Shown here: one piece after another, positions 1 to 5,354 of the stretch
How positions within the stretch are numbered: the first letter of the stretch is position 1
How the letters are laid out: every line of letters begins with the position of its first letter
Notes under the pieces: generated by a model
What the model saw: only the letters and a program-made list of their open reading frames with translations
Databases searched by the model: none
What the model was told of the DNA's origin: nothing
Assembly: GCA_002450335.1 (NCBI GenBank)
Contig: DJZB01000056.1
Coordinates: 1-25,713 of the forward strand
Reading direction: 5' to 3'
DNA: 25,713 bases
Origin: Rhodobiaceae bacterium UBA6963
Lineage (GTDB): Bacteria > Pseudomonadota > Alphaproteobacteria > RS24
Program-made: the position numbers and the translations under genes

Positions 1-132
1 GAAGTTAATGATATGACTTATTCAATGCACTCAGGGGATACGGCAACAATCTCAAAGGGTTCAATGCGCCGTTTCCATAATATTTCCGAACGACCTGTCA
101 CCTTCTTGCGTGTGCAGGGAAATGATGCCTGA
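1..132 (+). CDS. Cupin-domain protein, C-terminal end only (cut by left edge)
   Basis: The frame is open from the first base and ends in TGA at 130-132, giving 43 residues. The visible part has the second half of a cupin barrel: GDTATISKG, then RRFHN, then a hydrophobic strand ending in FLRVQGND. In the usual cupin motif 2 (G-x5-P-x-G-x2-H-x3-N) the Pro position is Ser and the metal-binding His position is Arg, while the final Asn is kept, so metal binding may be altered. The last base of the stop is the first base of the next ATG (TGATG), so this gene and the SnoaL-like gene are probably translationally coupled in one operon. Substrate is unknown; the N-terminal part lies outside the window. 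Confidence 0.7.
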   Translation, partial: EVNDMTYSMHSGDTATISKGSMRRFHNISERPVTFLRVQGNDA

Positions 133-1130
133 TGACATGCCACCGGCAAATATTAGCTGATTATTATGCATGCGAAGTCATGACAGAACGTGATGCCTTC
201 CTTGATCAAAATTTTAGCAAAAATTTTGTTTGGCATGCCGGTGAGCCATGGGGACATGGTTCCAACCTTGCAAGTTGGCAGTCTGAAGTCATGCATCCCT
301 TACTTTCTGCCCTGTCAGCTGCTCATTATGAGGTGCATATTTTATTTGCCGGCAGCACCATGAATAAACCCGACGGCTCAGGTGATGGAACTCAGTGGGC
401 TACCGGATCGGGATATCTGCATGGTAAATTTGTTAGTGACTGGATGGGTTTCCGGGCAACTAACCAGAATATACGCATTAGATTTGCCGATTTCTTTCGC
501 TTTGAAGATGATTGCATTGTCGAATGTTACAGCCAGATTGATATAATTGATTTCTTGCAACAAATCGGGTGTGACCCCCTACCCGCGTCAAATGGTGAGC
601 GTTTTATCTATCCCGCACCGACCGGACTGAGCGGCATCATGATGACATCACAAGACGAAACCGAAACTATGAATACCTTTAAATTATTGCACGGCATGCT
701 CTTTGACGGCCTTAATACCTTTGATGGTGAAGGTCTAGAGAGCATGAGCATGGAAGATTATTTTCACCCAAATTTAAAATGGTACGGCCCGGGCGGTATC
801 GGGGCATGTATGAGTTTTAAAGAATTTCAAGAACGGCATCAGGCACCATGGCTCATTGCTTTTCCTGATAGAGAGGTTCTTGGCTTAGATAATCTTATTT
901 GCGATGGCCCGATATGCGGTGAGGCTTGGTTTCAGAGTGTAGAAGCGACACATGGCGGGCCATATCTAGGTGTACCTGCCACGGGCAAGACCATCAAAGT
1001 CAGCGGTATTGATTACTGGCTACGACAAGATGATGTGTTCACAGAGAACTGGATCTTTATCGATTTTGTCGAGCTATTTGACCAGATGGATTACAATCTC
1101 TTGGAGCATGCCCGCTCTCTGCAGTCGTAG
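132..1130 (+). CDS. Two-domain SnoaL/NTF2-like protein (332 aa)
   Basis: The protein looks like two NTF2-fold (SnoaL-like) halves. The first, about residues 20-145, ends with FADFFRFEDDCIVECYSQIDIIDFL. The second, about residues 180-325, ends with GIDYWLRQDD, then ENWIFIDFVELFDQM. In this fold the two paired segments are the last strands lining a cone-shaped pocket, used by polyketide cyclases, isomerases and ester cyclases on small hydrophobic substrates. I see no signal peptide, so it is probably cytoplasmic. The start at 132 overlaps the stop of the upstream cupin gene by one base; the Met at 180 is an alternative. The last 80 bp recur in diverged form at 2126-2206. The fold is well supported; the substrate cannot be inferred. 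Confidence 0.75.
   Translation: MTCHRQILADYYACEVMTERDAFLDQNFSKNFVWHAGEPWGHGSNLASWQSEVMHPLLSALSAAHYEVHILFAGSTMNKPDGSGDGTQWATGSGYLHGKFVSDWMGFRATNQNIRIRFADFFRFEDDCIVECYSQIDIIDFLQQIGCDPLPASNGERFIYPAPTGLSGIMMTSQDETETMNTFKLLHGMLFDGLNTFDGEGLESMSMEDYFHPNLKWYGPGGIGACMSFKEFQERHQAPWLIAFPDREVLGLDNLICDGPICGEAWFQSVEATHGGPYLGVPATGKTIKVSGIDYWLRQDDVFTENWIFIDFVELFDQMDYNLLEHARSLQS
1049..1129 (+). repeat. Direct repeat copy A: 3' end of the SnoaL-like gene
   Basis: This 81-bp stretch covers the last 27 codons of the SnoaL-like gene, up to one base short of its stop. It aligns without gaps to 2126-2206 at an offset of 1077 bp, with roughly 85 percent identity by eye. The two copies flank the HAD-like gene. Confidence 0.85.
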
Positions 1131-1330
1131 GTCTCAGTATCTCTTTACCAAACAAGGAGTATATTATTATTCAGGATGAGCACCATTGGAGCTTCAAAAT
1201 CTAATGGGAACAAAACGCCGAACCTATTGAAAAGGTGTCGTTAATTGCTCTCCTCGGATATCACATAACCTATCAAGCATTTTGTAAGATAGTTTAATAT
1301 TATTGTAACAGGAAATATAATTAGTGAACG

Positions 1331-1381
1331 ATTTGCCAACCCTATATGCATCAGTTTTACAACTGCTACCAATTGGCAAAT
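1331..1381. promoter_or_regulatory. 9-bp inverted repeat upstream of the HAD-like gene
   Basis: ATTTGCCAA at 1331-1339 is repeated as a perfect inverse, TTGGCAAAT, at 1373-1381, with 33 bp between the arms and 27 bp before the preferred HAD start. It could be a paired operator site or part of a long hairpin. No U-tract follows, so a terminator is unlikely. The rest of the 278-bp gap from 1131 is AT-rich and shows no recognisable gene. Confidence 0.3.
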
Positions 1382-1408
1382 GATAGAGACATTTTTTTCG
1401 GGGTGAGG

Positions 1409-2044
1409 ATGAAAGCAATTTTTTTGGGCTCAATTGGAGTCATTGCAGAAACATCAGAATTACAAAGAAAAGCATATAATGCAGCATTTGCTGAGTTTGG
1501 GCTCGATTGGTATTGGAGCATTGCGAATTATTGCGACATGCTGAAAAACCCTGGAGGTTTTTCGCGCATACAGCACTTTTCAAAAGGCCTTCTGTCTGAG
1601 GATGAAATTGCATCTATCCACCAGAAAAAAGAAGCTTTTTTCAGCCAGTATCTTAGTGATGGAATTGCTCCACGTCCCGGCATTTGTGAATGTTTGGCAC
1701 ATTGCAAAGAAAAAGATATTCGGGTTGGTCTAATTACTACAACAACAAAAAATAACATATCAACCTTAGCGCATGCACTAAAAGATAATCTAGACTTATC
1801 TGACTTTGATTTGATCACCACAAAGGATGACGTCAGTAAAGAAAAACCAAACAGTGAAGTTTATAGCTATGCTTTAGCTAATTTTGGTTTGGCTGCAAAA
1901 GACGTAATTGCTGTTGAAGATACAGAAGTTAATCAAGCAGCGGCATTGAAGGAAGATATATTTTGCTATTTGTACGCTGGAGAGTATGCATCGACTAACT
2001 ATAATCTCAATTTAATTCGTAATATCGAGACACTTCTTCGATGA
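1409..2044 (+). CDS. CbbY-like HAD-family protein lacking the catalytic aspartates (211 aa)
   Basis: The sequence follows the CbbY/phosphoglycolate-phosphatase branch of the HAD superfamily: an alpha-helical cap starting ELQRKAYNAAFAEFGLDWYW, motif II LITTTT (Thr), motif III KEKP (Lys), motif IV VEDTEVNQAAA (Asp). Motif I, normally F-D-x-D-G-[TV] with the Asp nucleophile and the general acid, reads LGSIGV at residues 6-11; both Asp positions are replaced, by Gly7 and Ile9. The phosphotransfer nucleophile is therefore absent, although motifs II to IV and the full length remain, so this looks like a pseudoenzyme rather than a broken gene. The start at 1409 is preferred because the family begins MKAI; GGTGAGG lies directly before it. 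An in-frame ATG at 1346 is less likely. Its base composition is AT-rich, unlike the right-hand genes. Confidence 0.75.
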   Translation: MKAIFLGSIGVIAETSELQRKAYNAAFAEFGLDWYWSIANYCDMLKNPGGFSRIQHFSKGLLSEDEIASIHQKKEAFFSQYLSDGIAPRPGICECLAHCKEKDIRVGLITTTTKNNISTLAHALKDNLDLSDFDLITTKDDVSKEKPNSEVYSYALANFGLAAKDVIAVEDTEVNQAAALKEDIFCYLYAGEYASTNYNLNLIRNIETLLR

Positions 2045-2125
2045 GATTAATATTAAAATAGACGCTATTTGTTAAAATTAATTAGAGAATAAATTGCTTC
2101 GACAAAATAATATTTCCACTGAAAT

Positions 2126-2206
2126 CTGAATCTTTATCGATTTTATCGAGCTATTTGACCAGATGAATTATAATTCCGTAGAGCATACCCGCTCCCTGCA
2201 GTCCTG
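2126..2206 (+). pseudogene. Direct repeat copy B: diverged 3' fragment of a SnoaL-like gene
   Basis: This is the second copy of the SnoaL-like 3' end. In the matching frame it reads IFIDFIELFDQMNYN, then EHTRSLQS. The Trp codon of copy A (TGG, in ENW) is TGA here, and the original stop position has become a sense codon (TCC TGG). Only about 80 bp is left, so it is a dead fragment of a paralogue or the footprint of a local duplication. Its right end joins directly to the DUF262 remnant on the opposite strand. Confidence 0.7.
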
Positions 2207-2212
2207 GAGATC

Positions 2213-2424
2213 AGACAGATAATTGTTCCCAGAAATAGCCCATCTGGATTACGGTCCTTCTCATCGCATTTGGCCTCAGCTACCATGTCTTCAATGAATG
2301 TCTCAGCTTCTGGCCCCTACCATTCAAAACGTCTCTGACTTTCTGGAATTCGGAGCTGACCTACCTTCAATACATCACTAATTGTTTTATCGTCGATTTT
2401 CCTAGCCAAGATTCCCCCCAACAT
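2213..2424 (-). pseudogene. DUF262 (GmrSD/ParB-like) N-terminal remnant with in-frame stop
   Basis: From an ATG at 2424-2422 the minus strand reads KTISDVLKVGQLRIPESQRR, then FEW, then TAG at 2319-2317. The same frame then continues with GPEAETFIEDMVAEAK and ends FLGTII. LRIPESQRRFEW corresponds to the DUF262 signature (IPxYQRxYxW), and FLGTII to the conserved F-L-G-[ST]-I block downstream of it. DUF262 proteins include the GmrS/GmrSD type IV restriction enzymes and related phage-defence proteins. The gene is broken by the amber codon and cut off where it meets SnoaL copy B near 2210, so nothing functional remains. No good Shine-Dalgarno precedes the ATG. The assignment rests on motif recognition over about 60 residues. 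Confidence 0.6.
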
Positions 2425-2480
2425 AAAAAATGTTTAACTCATTTTTACTTCACCTAAATATCTAAGTTTTGGTAACCCAA

Positions 2481-2496
2481 TCTAAAAGCTTTTAGA
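2481..2496. repeat. 16-bp perfect palindrome over the recombinase stop codon
   Basis: TCTAAAAGCTTTTAGA is its own reverse complement and overlaps the TAA (2494-2492) of the recombinase remnant. It has no loop and no U-tract, so it is not a standard terminator. It may be a protein-binding site or chance in AT-rich DNA. Confidence 0.35.
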
Positions 2497-2755
2497 TCAA
2501 AACCATATAACCTTCCTTTTGCTTTAACCCAAACCCCAACCCATAACGTCCACCTACATTAGTAGCCGACCACCCACCTAGCTGGTCAATCATTTCAGTC
2601 GGGCAATTCACTGCTCGCAATCTATCTCGAAACGCACGCCTGAAGCCTTGGACAACTGCATCACTGCAAAAGTTAGCTTTCAGCCACTTATTAAGCGCAG
2701 CACTTGCAGAATTTCCATTGCAGCCTTCAGCATTTGTGTAGCTTGGGAAACACCA
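2492..2755 (-). pseudogene. Tyrosine recombinase (phage-type integrase), C-terminal remnant
   Basis: The frame, which can be read back to 2863, resembles the catalytic C-terminus of alphaproteobacterial island integrases from about WCFPSY onward: NSASAALNKWLK, then GFRRAFRDRLRAVNCPTEMI, DQLGGW, and YGLGF with the expected catalytic Tyr. The box II H-x-x-R block is altered: the first His is Gln (QGFR) and the His after the Arg is also replaced (FRRAF). The N-terminal arm-binding and core-binding domains and the first catalytic Arg are absent. The 35-40 codons upstream of the homologous part do not look like integrase. It is a truncated, probably inactive remnant. A tRNA-Leu, a typical target for such enzymes, lies 1.6 kb to the right. 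Confidence 0.7.
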
Positions 2756-2890
2756 AGTCACAAGTCGCAAAGTACTCAAACCATCTACCCCGTATCTAGG
2801 TTCTCGGGGGTTACTGAGAGAGTGGTTGGATTTAGTTTTAAACCTACTGCTACCCCCCCTCACATTAACTGGCAGGGCGCAGCTCGGGAC

Positions 2891-2915
2891 TTGGGGCTTG
2901 GGGCTTGGGGCTTGG
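2891..2915. repeat. Short tandem repeat, TTGGGGC x 3.6
   Basis: Three perfect 7-bp units (TTGGGGC) and a partial fourth lie just upstream of the recombinase remnant. G-rich units of this type are prone to replication slippage. The 134 bp between the recombinase frame and the ATP-grasp gene holds no gene that I can see. Confidence 0.8.
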
Positions 2916-2943
2916 TTCTGGGTTGGTAGATAGATAATATAAT

Positions 2944-2970
2944 AAAAACGTTATGGTTAAGGGCAACCAT
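2944..2970 (-). terminator. Weak terminator-like hairpin after the ATP-grasp gene
   Basis: On the minus strand ATGGTT and AACCAT form a 6-bp stem around a 6-nt loop (2953-2970), followed after a few bases by TTTTT (2948-2944). It lies 28 bp past the ATP-grasp stop. The stem is short and AT-rich, so it is a weak candidate. Confidence 0.35.
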
Positions 2971-2997
2971 CTTAAATAAGCGTCAGAAATAATGGAA

Positions 2998-4074
2998 TCA
3001 AGCTAAACCATTTTTCGCAATTCGCAGAATCATCTGTTCATAAGTGAGGCCTAAATTTATATGACATGATCTATAAAAATACCCTGTGCGGAGTCCAGGC
3101 ATTAAGTTTGCTTCAACAAAATGTGGGATGCGACGGTGATCTAATTTAATATCAATCCGTCCAAAGGCTTTGCCGTTAAGTGCTACAAATGCGGATTTCG
3201 CAAGCTCTGAGAGTTGTTCTCTAATAGTCGCATTCTTCACAGCTATCACTTTTTCATTATCAAAGCGCTTTATATCAAAGTCGAGAATACGTTGACCATT
3301 TTTATTCTTTGGCGCGATTATTTCTATCGGCATGGCGGTGAGTTTACCGCTTGAGCTATCCTCAAAAATACCGACACTATATTCTCTGCCAGATAAATAA
3401 GTCTCAACCAATGAACGGGAATTCTGTTTATCCCAAATATCGGCAACTTTTGATTTAAAATCAGCAAAGTTGTTGACGATAGATTTGGCGTCAATGCCTT
3501 TGCTATCGCCGCTAGCGACTGGTTTGACGAAGAGAGGAAATGCTATGGGAATTGAAGCCTCAGTTAGATGTTCATCCGGTTCCGTCGTGAAATAATCAGC
3601 AGTAGCCAATCCCGCCTTTTTGATTAATATCTTGGCATTACCTTTATCAAATTCGCCATCCAGTGCCGCCTTGTTTGAAGCAACATATGCGATACCATGC
3701 TGATCCAGATAATCATTCAGCCATAATTTTCGATTTTCAAAATTAAAATATTTCACACCAGAAAACACAAGATCTGGGCGTCTGGCAGCAAGTATGTCCA
3801 AATCAATTTGCTCGTTAATAACGGTGATACTCACTTGCTGATAAGCGCGTGATAAAATACTACAAATCAGTTGTTCATCTATATCAATTCCAATATTGAG
3901 TGGAACAGTACTGCTCATTAAAAGCGAAGGTAGTGAAACGATTTCAATCGTTTTGTTAATTTTCTTAGGGCTGTTAGGAGTGGTGTGAGAGGTTCTATCC
4001 TCTAATAAAGTAAGAGATGACAATTGAGTTGATTTATCTCGTGCAAATGCAATTTGCTTGTTGGTATAATCCAT
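2998..4074 (-). CDS. D-Ala-D-Ala-ligase-like ATP-grasp enzyme (358 aa)
   Basis: The protein has the three-part layout of D-Ala-D-Ala ligases: an N-terminal alpha/beta domain (PDLVFSGVKYF, then LDQHGIAYVASNKAALDGEF), a central ATP-grasp lid and the ATP/Mg domain. Visible motifs are DKGNAK, the nucleotide Lys in FPLFVKPVASG (about residue 184), the lid Glu in VETYLSGREYSVG, the Arg/Asp pair in FGRIDIK (about 306) and the metal-binding E-x-N in FVEANLMPGL (about 321-323). It therefore probably joins a carboxylate to an amine using ATP. Here it stands alone, outside a cell-wall cluster, so it could act on D-Ala-D-Ala, another dipeptide or a small metabolite. The start at 4074 has AAGG six bases upstream; an ATG at 4098, eight codons earlier, has no clear ribosome binding site. 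The first 45 residues are poorly conserved in appearance. Confidence 0.75.
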   Translation of the reverse strand: MDYTNKQIAFARDKSTQLSSLTLLEDRTSHTTPNSPKKINKTIEIVSLPSLLMSSTVPLNIGIDIDEQLICSILSRAYQQVSITVINEQIDLDILAARRPDLVFSGVKYFNFENRKLWLNDYLDQHGIAYVASNKAALDGEFDKGNAKILIKKAGLATADYFTTEPDEHLTEASIPIAFPLFVKPVASGDSKGIDAKSIVNNFADFKSKVADIWDKQNSRSLVETYLSGREYSVGIFEDSSSGKLTAMPIEIIAPKNKNGQRILDFDIKRFDNEKVIAVKNATIREQLSELAKSAFVALNGKAFGRIDIKLDHRRIPHFVEANLMPGLRTGYFYRSCHINLGLTYEQMILRIAKNGLA

Positions 4075-4107
4075 CGATAACCTTAAATATGCGCGCATGC
4101 GCTATTT

Positions 4108-4131
4108 TATAGAACCACAATAGGTTCTATA
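4108..4131. promoter_or_regulatory. Perfect 9-bp dyad in the leader of the ATP-grasp gene
   Basis: TATAGAACC (4108-4116) and GGTTCTATA (4123-4131) are perfect inverses around a 6-nt spacer, 33 bp upstream of the preferred start. No U-tract follows in the direction of the gene, so an operator is more likely than a terminator. AGGTTCTAT also appears once inside the gene near 3990. Confidence 0.45.
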
Positions 4132-4159
4132 GCTGTAATGTGTAAGAGTGTATTTAGAG

Positions 4160-4209
4160 ATAAGCGTATAGAATTGAATTTTAGATATGTGTTTTTCAAA
4201 TACGCTTAT
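4160..4209. promoter_or_regulatory. 10-bp inverted repeat with 30-bp spacer between tRNA-Leu and the ATP-grasp gene
   Basis: ATAAGCGTAT (4160-4169) and ATACGCTTAT (4200-4209) are perfect inverses. The spacing fits two binding sites for one protein or a long hairpin arm. Its place between the tRNA 3' end and a gene that may belong to an island also allows a role in recombination. Confidence 0.35.
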
Positions 4210-4284
4210 TGCTCTATATGTAATCAGATGCCGGTGGAGCTAGATACAACTAAGTTTAAGCTGAAATAAGTATCAGGGCTTAAG

Positions 4285-4353
4285 CTAAAAAGCCTGAGCG
4301 ACTAGTTGCAAATCCCGTTTGGGGTCTACAGTTTGGTCTACACTCAAATTCAT
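4285..4353 (-). CDS. 22-codon frame downstream of tRNA-Leu, unknown
   Basis: ATG at 4353-4351 is preceded by GAGGAG at an 8-nt distance, a strong Shine-Dalgarno for a frame this short. The peptide begins MNLSVDQTVDPKR, ends LQLVAQAF, and stops at TAG (4287-4285). A TGA sits in frame five codons upstream, so it is not the tail of a longer gene. It lies on the tRNA-Leu strand, 77 bp past the encoded CCA, and the repeated VDxTVD comes from the DNA direct repeat at 4323-4342. It may be a real micropeptide, a leader, or a remnant of an island gene. I do not recognise a family. The rest of the 331 bp between 4099 and 4429 holds only the dyads, this repeat and a small CCGTG/CACGG hairpin (4400-4412). 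Confidence 0.35.
   Translation of the reverse strand: MNLSVDQTVDPKRDLQLVAQAF
4323..4342. repeat. Direct repeat GGTCTACA, 12-bp period, near the tRNA-Leu 3' end
   Basis: GGTCTACAGTTTGGTCTACA contains the same 8-mer twice with a 12-bp period. Short direct repeats on one face of the helix near a tRNA attachment site are typical of excisionase or integrase arm sites, but the assignment here is only by position. Confidence 0.5.
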
Positions 4354-4429
4354 AAAATTAGCTCCTCAAACAAAAATGCTTGAAGATCAATGACTTGAGC
4401 CGTGTTTCACGGACCTTGAGACTTTAAAA

Positions 4430-4516
4430 TGGTGCGGTCGAGAAGACTCGAACTTCCACGGGTGTTACCCCACAGCGACCTCAACGCTGCGCGTCTACCA
4501 ATTCCGCCACGACCGC
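4430..4516 (-). tRNA. tRNA-Leu (anticodon GAG), CCA encoded
   Basis: The minus strand folds as a class II (long variable arm) tRNA. The acceptor stem is GCGGTCG (5') with CGACCGC (3'), followed by discriminator A and an encoded CCA. The D-loop has GGAATTGGTAGAC. The anticodon stem CAGCG/CGCTG encloses loop TTGAGGT with anticodon GAG. A long variable arm with GGGGTAACACCC follows, then GTTCGAGTC in the T-loop. It reads CUC and CUU leucine codons. Its 3' end faces the accessory segment at 1-4.4 kb, the usual orientation for an integration site. I found no second copy of the tRNA 3' end inside the window. Confidence 0.97.
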
Positions 4517-4580
4517 ACTGGTAAGAGAACCCTCGCTTTAGCAAATCCGGCTGGTTGCCTCAAGCTAAAACTTGAAAAGT

Positions 4581-5354
4581 TTATATGCCCTCTCCATAGA
4601 CAAATTCGGTGCCGTGCATGCCGCATTCTTCTTTGTCTTGCTCTGACCAACGTCCGGAACGATAGTCATCCCCTTCTTTGACCTTATCCGTGCAAGGCAT
4701 GCACCCAATGGACAAGTAACCATCTTTGACAAGGGGGTGTTTAGGGAGGTTATGGGTTTCCAAATATCCTTGCAGGTCATCCAGTGTGAAATCTGCAAGT
4801 GGATTTATTCTCAAGCGTGCGGCAGTTTCATTTTCTATTTCAATGCGTTGCATGGTGCCGCGCTGAGTTGTCTGAAAACGCTTGCGCCCTGTCAATACAG
4901 CCTTAAACCCTTTTAAGGCGCGTTCTTGGGGTAGAAACTTACGAATATGACAGCACATATCATTATTTTTCTGCCACAAATCCTCATTACTGTCTGTTTC
5001 TGCCAGATCTGTCGGATGAGGACCGATGGATCTTACATCGGTCAAGCCAAGTAAGGTTTGCAGACGATCTCTGTAACGCAGAGTTTCACCAAAAAGCTTT
5101 CCTGTATTTAAAAAGATAACGGGGATGGTTGGGTCAATTTGAGCCACCATATGCAACAGCACAGCCGACTCCGCACCAAATGATGAAACAACACAAATCT
5201 CATCTTTGAACTCATCTCTCAGTATGGTGGTCAGGAAATCAACAGCCGAAAGCTCTGCCGTACGTGCCAGCATATCCTTGGCCTGAAGCGAGAGGCTTTC
5301 TTCTAAGACTTCTCTGTCTTTAACGGTATTTCCGTCTTTAATGGACAGGGGCAT
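4581..5354 (-). CDS. cysH: Assimilatory APS reductase ([4Fe-4S] CysH, 257 aa)
   Basis: The enzyme reduces adenylylsulfate (or PAPS) to sulfite with thioredoxin in cytoplasmic sulfate assimilation. It shows the PP-loop SSFGAESAVLLHM, the LNTGKLFGETLRYRDRL block, a double Cys (NDMCCHIRK), CMPCT, and the C-terminal KEECGMH with the catalytic Cys. The CC plus CxxC set is that of iron-sulfur APS reductases; PAPS-specific enzymes such as E. coli CysH lack it. The ATG at 5354 is chosen over GTG 5363 because AGGG lies eight bases upstream. It overlaps the end of the siroheme synthase gene by 52 bp, in a different frame. No cysI sulfite reductase lies between them. Confidence 0.95.
   Translation of the reverse strand: MPLSIKDGNTVKDREVLEESLSLQAKDMLARTAELSAVDFLTTILRDEFKDEICVVSSFGAESAVLLHMVAQIDPTIPVIFLNTGKLFGETLRYRDRLQTLLGLTDVRSIGPHPTDLAETDSNEDLWQKNNDMCCHIRKFLPQERALKGFKAVLTGRKRFQTTQRGTMQRIEIENETAARLRINPLADFTLDDLQGYLETHNLPKHPLVKDGYLSIGCMPCTDKVKEGDDYRSGRWSEQDKEECGMHGTEFVYGEGI

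Noticed and set aside
1176..1244. A 22-codon ATG frame between the SnoaL-like and HAD genes
   Set aside because: The nearest GGAG is too far from the ATG, the peptide is not recognisable, and nothing marks it beyond chance in AT-rich DNA.
1224..1433. A minus-strand frame overlapping the HAD start region
   Set aside because: It has no ribosome binding site and no recognisable motifs, and it overlaps a real gene on the other strand.
2648..2929. A 93-codon plus-strand frame over the recombinase remnant
   Set aside because: It is antisense to the recognisable integrase motifs, and its C-terminus is only the translated TTGGGGC repeat.
4400..4412. CCGTG/CACGG hairpin after tRNA-Leu as a rho-independent terminator
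   Set aside because: The 5-bp stem is not followed by a U-tract on the tRNA strand; the first T-rich run is about 25 bases later.
4430..4516. A second copy of the tRNA 3' end (the other attachment site) inside the window
   Set aside because: I looked for the acceptor and T-arm sequence in 1-4430 and did not find it; the left end of the island, if there is one, is probably outside.
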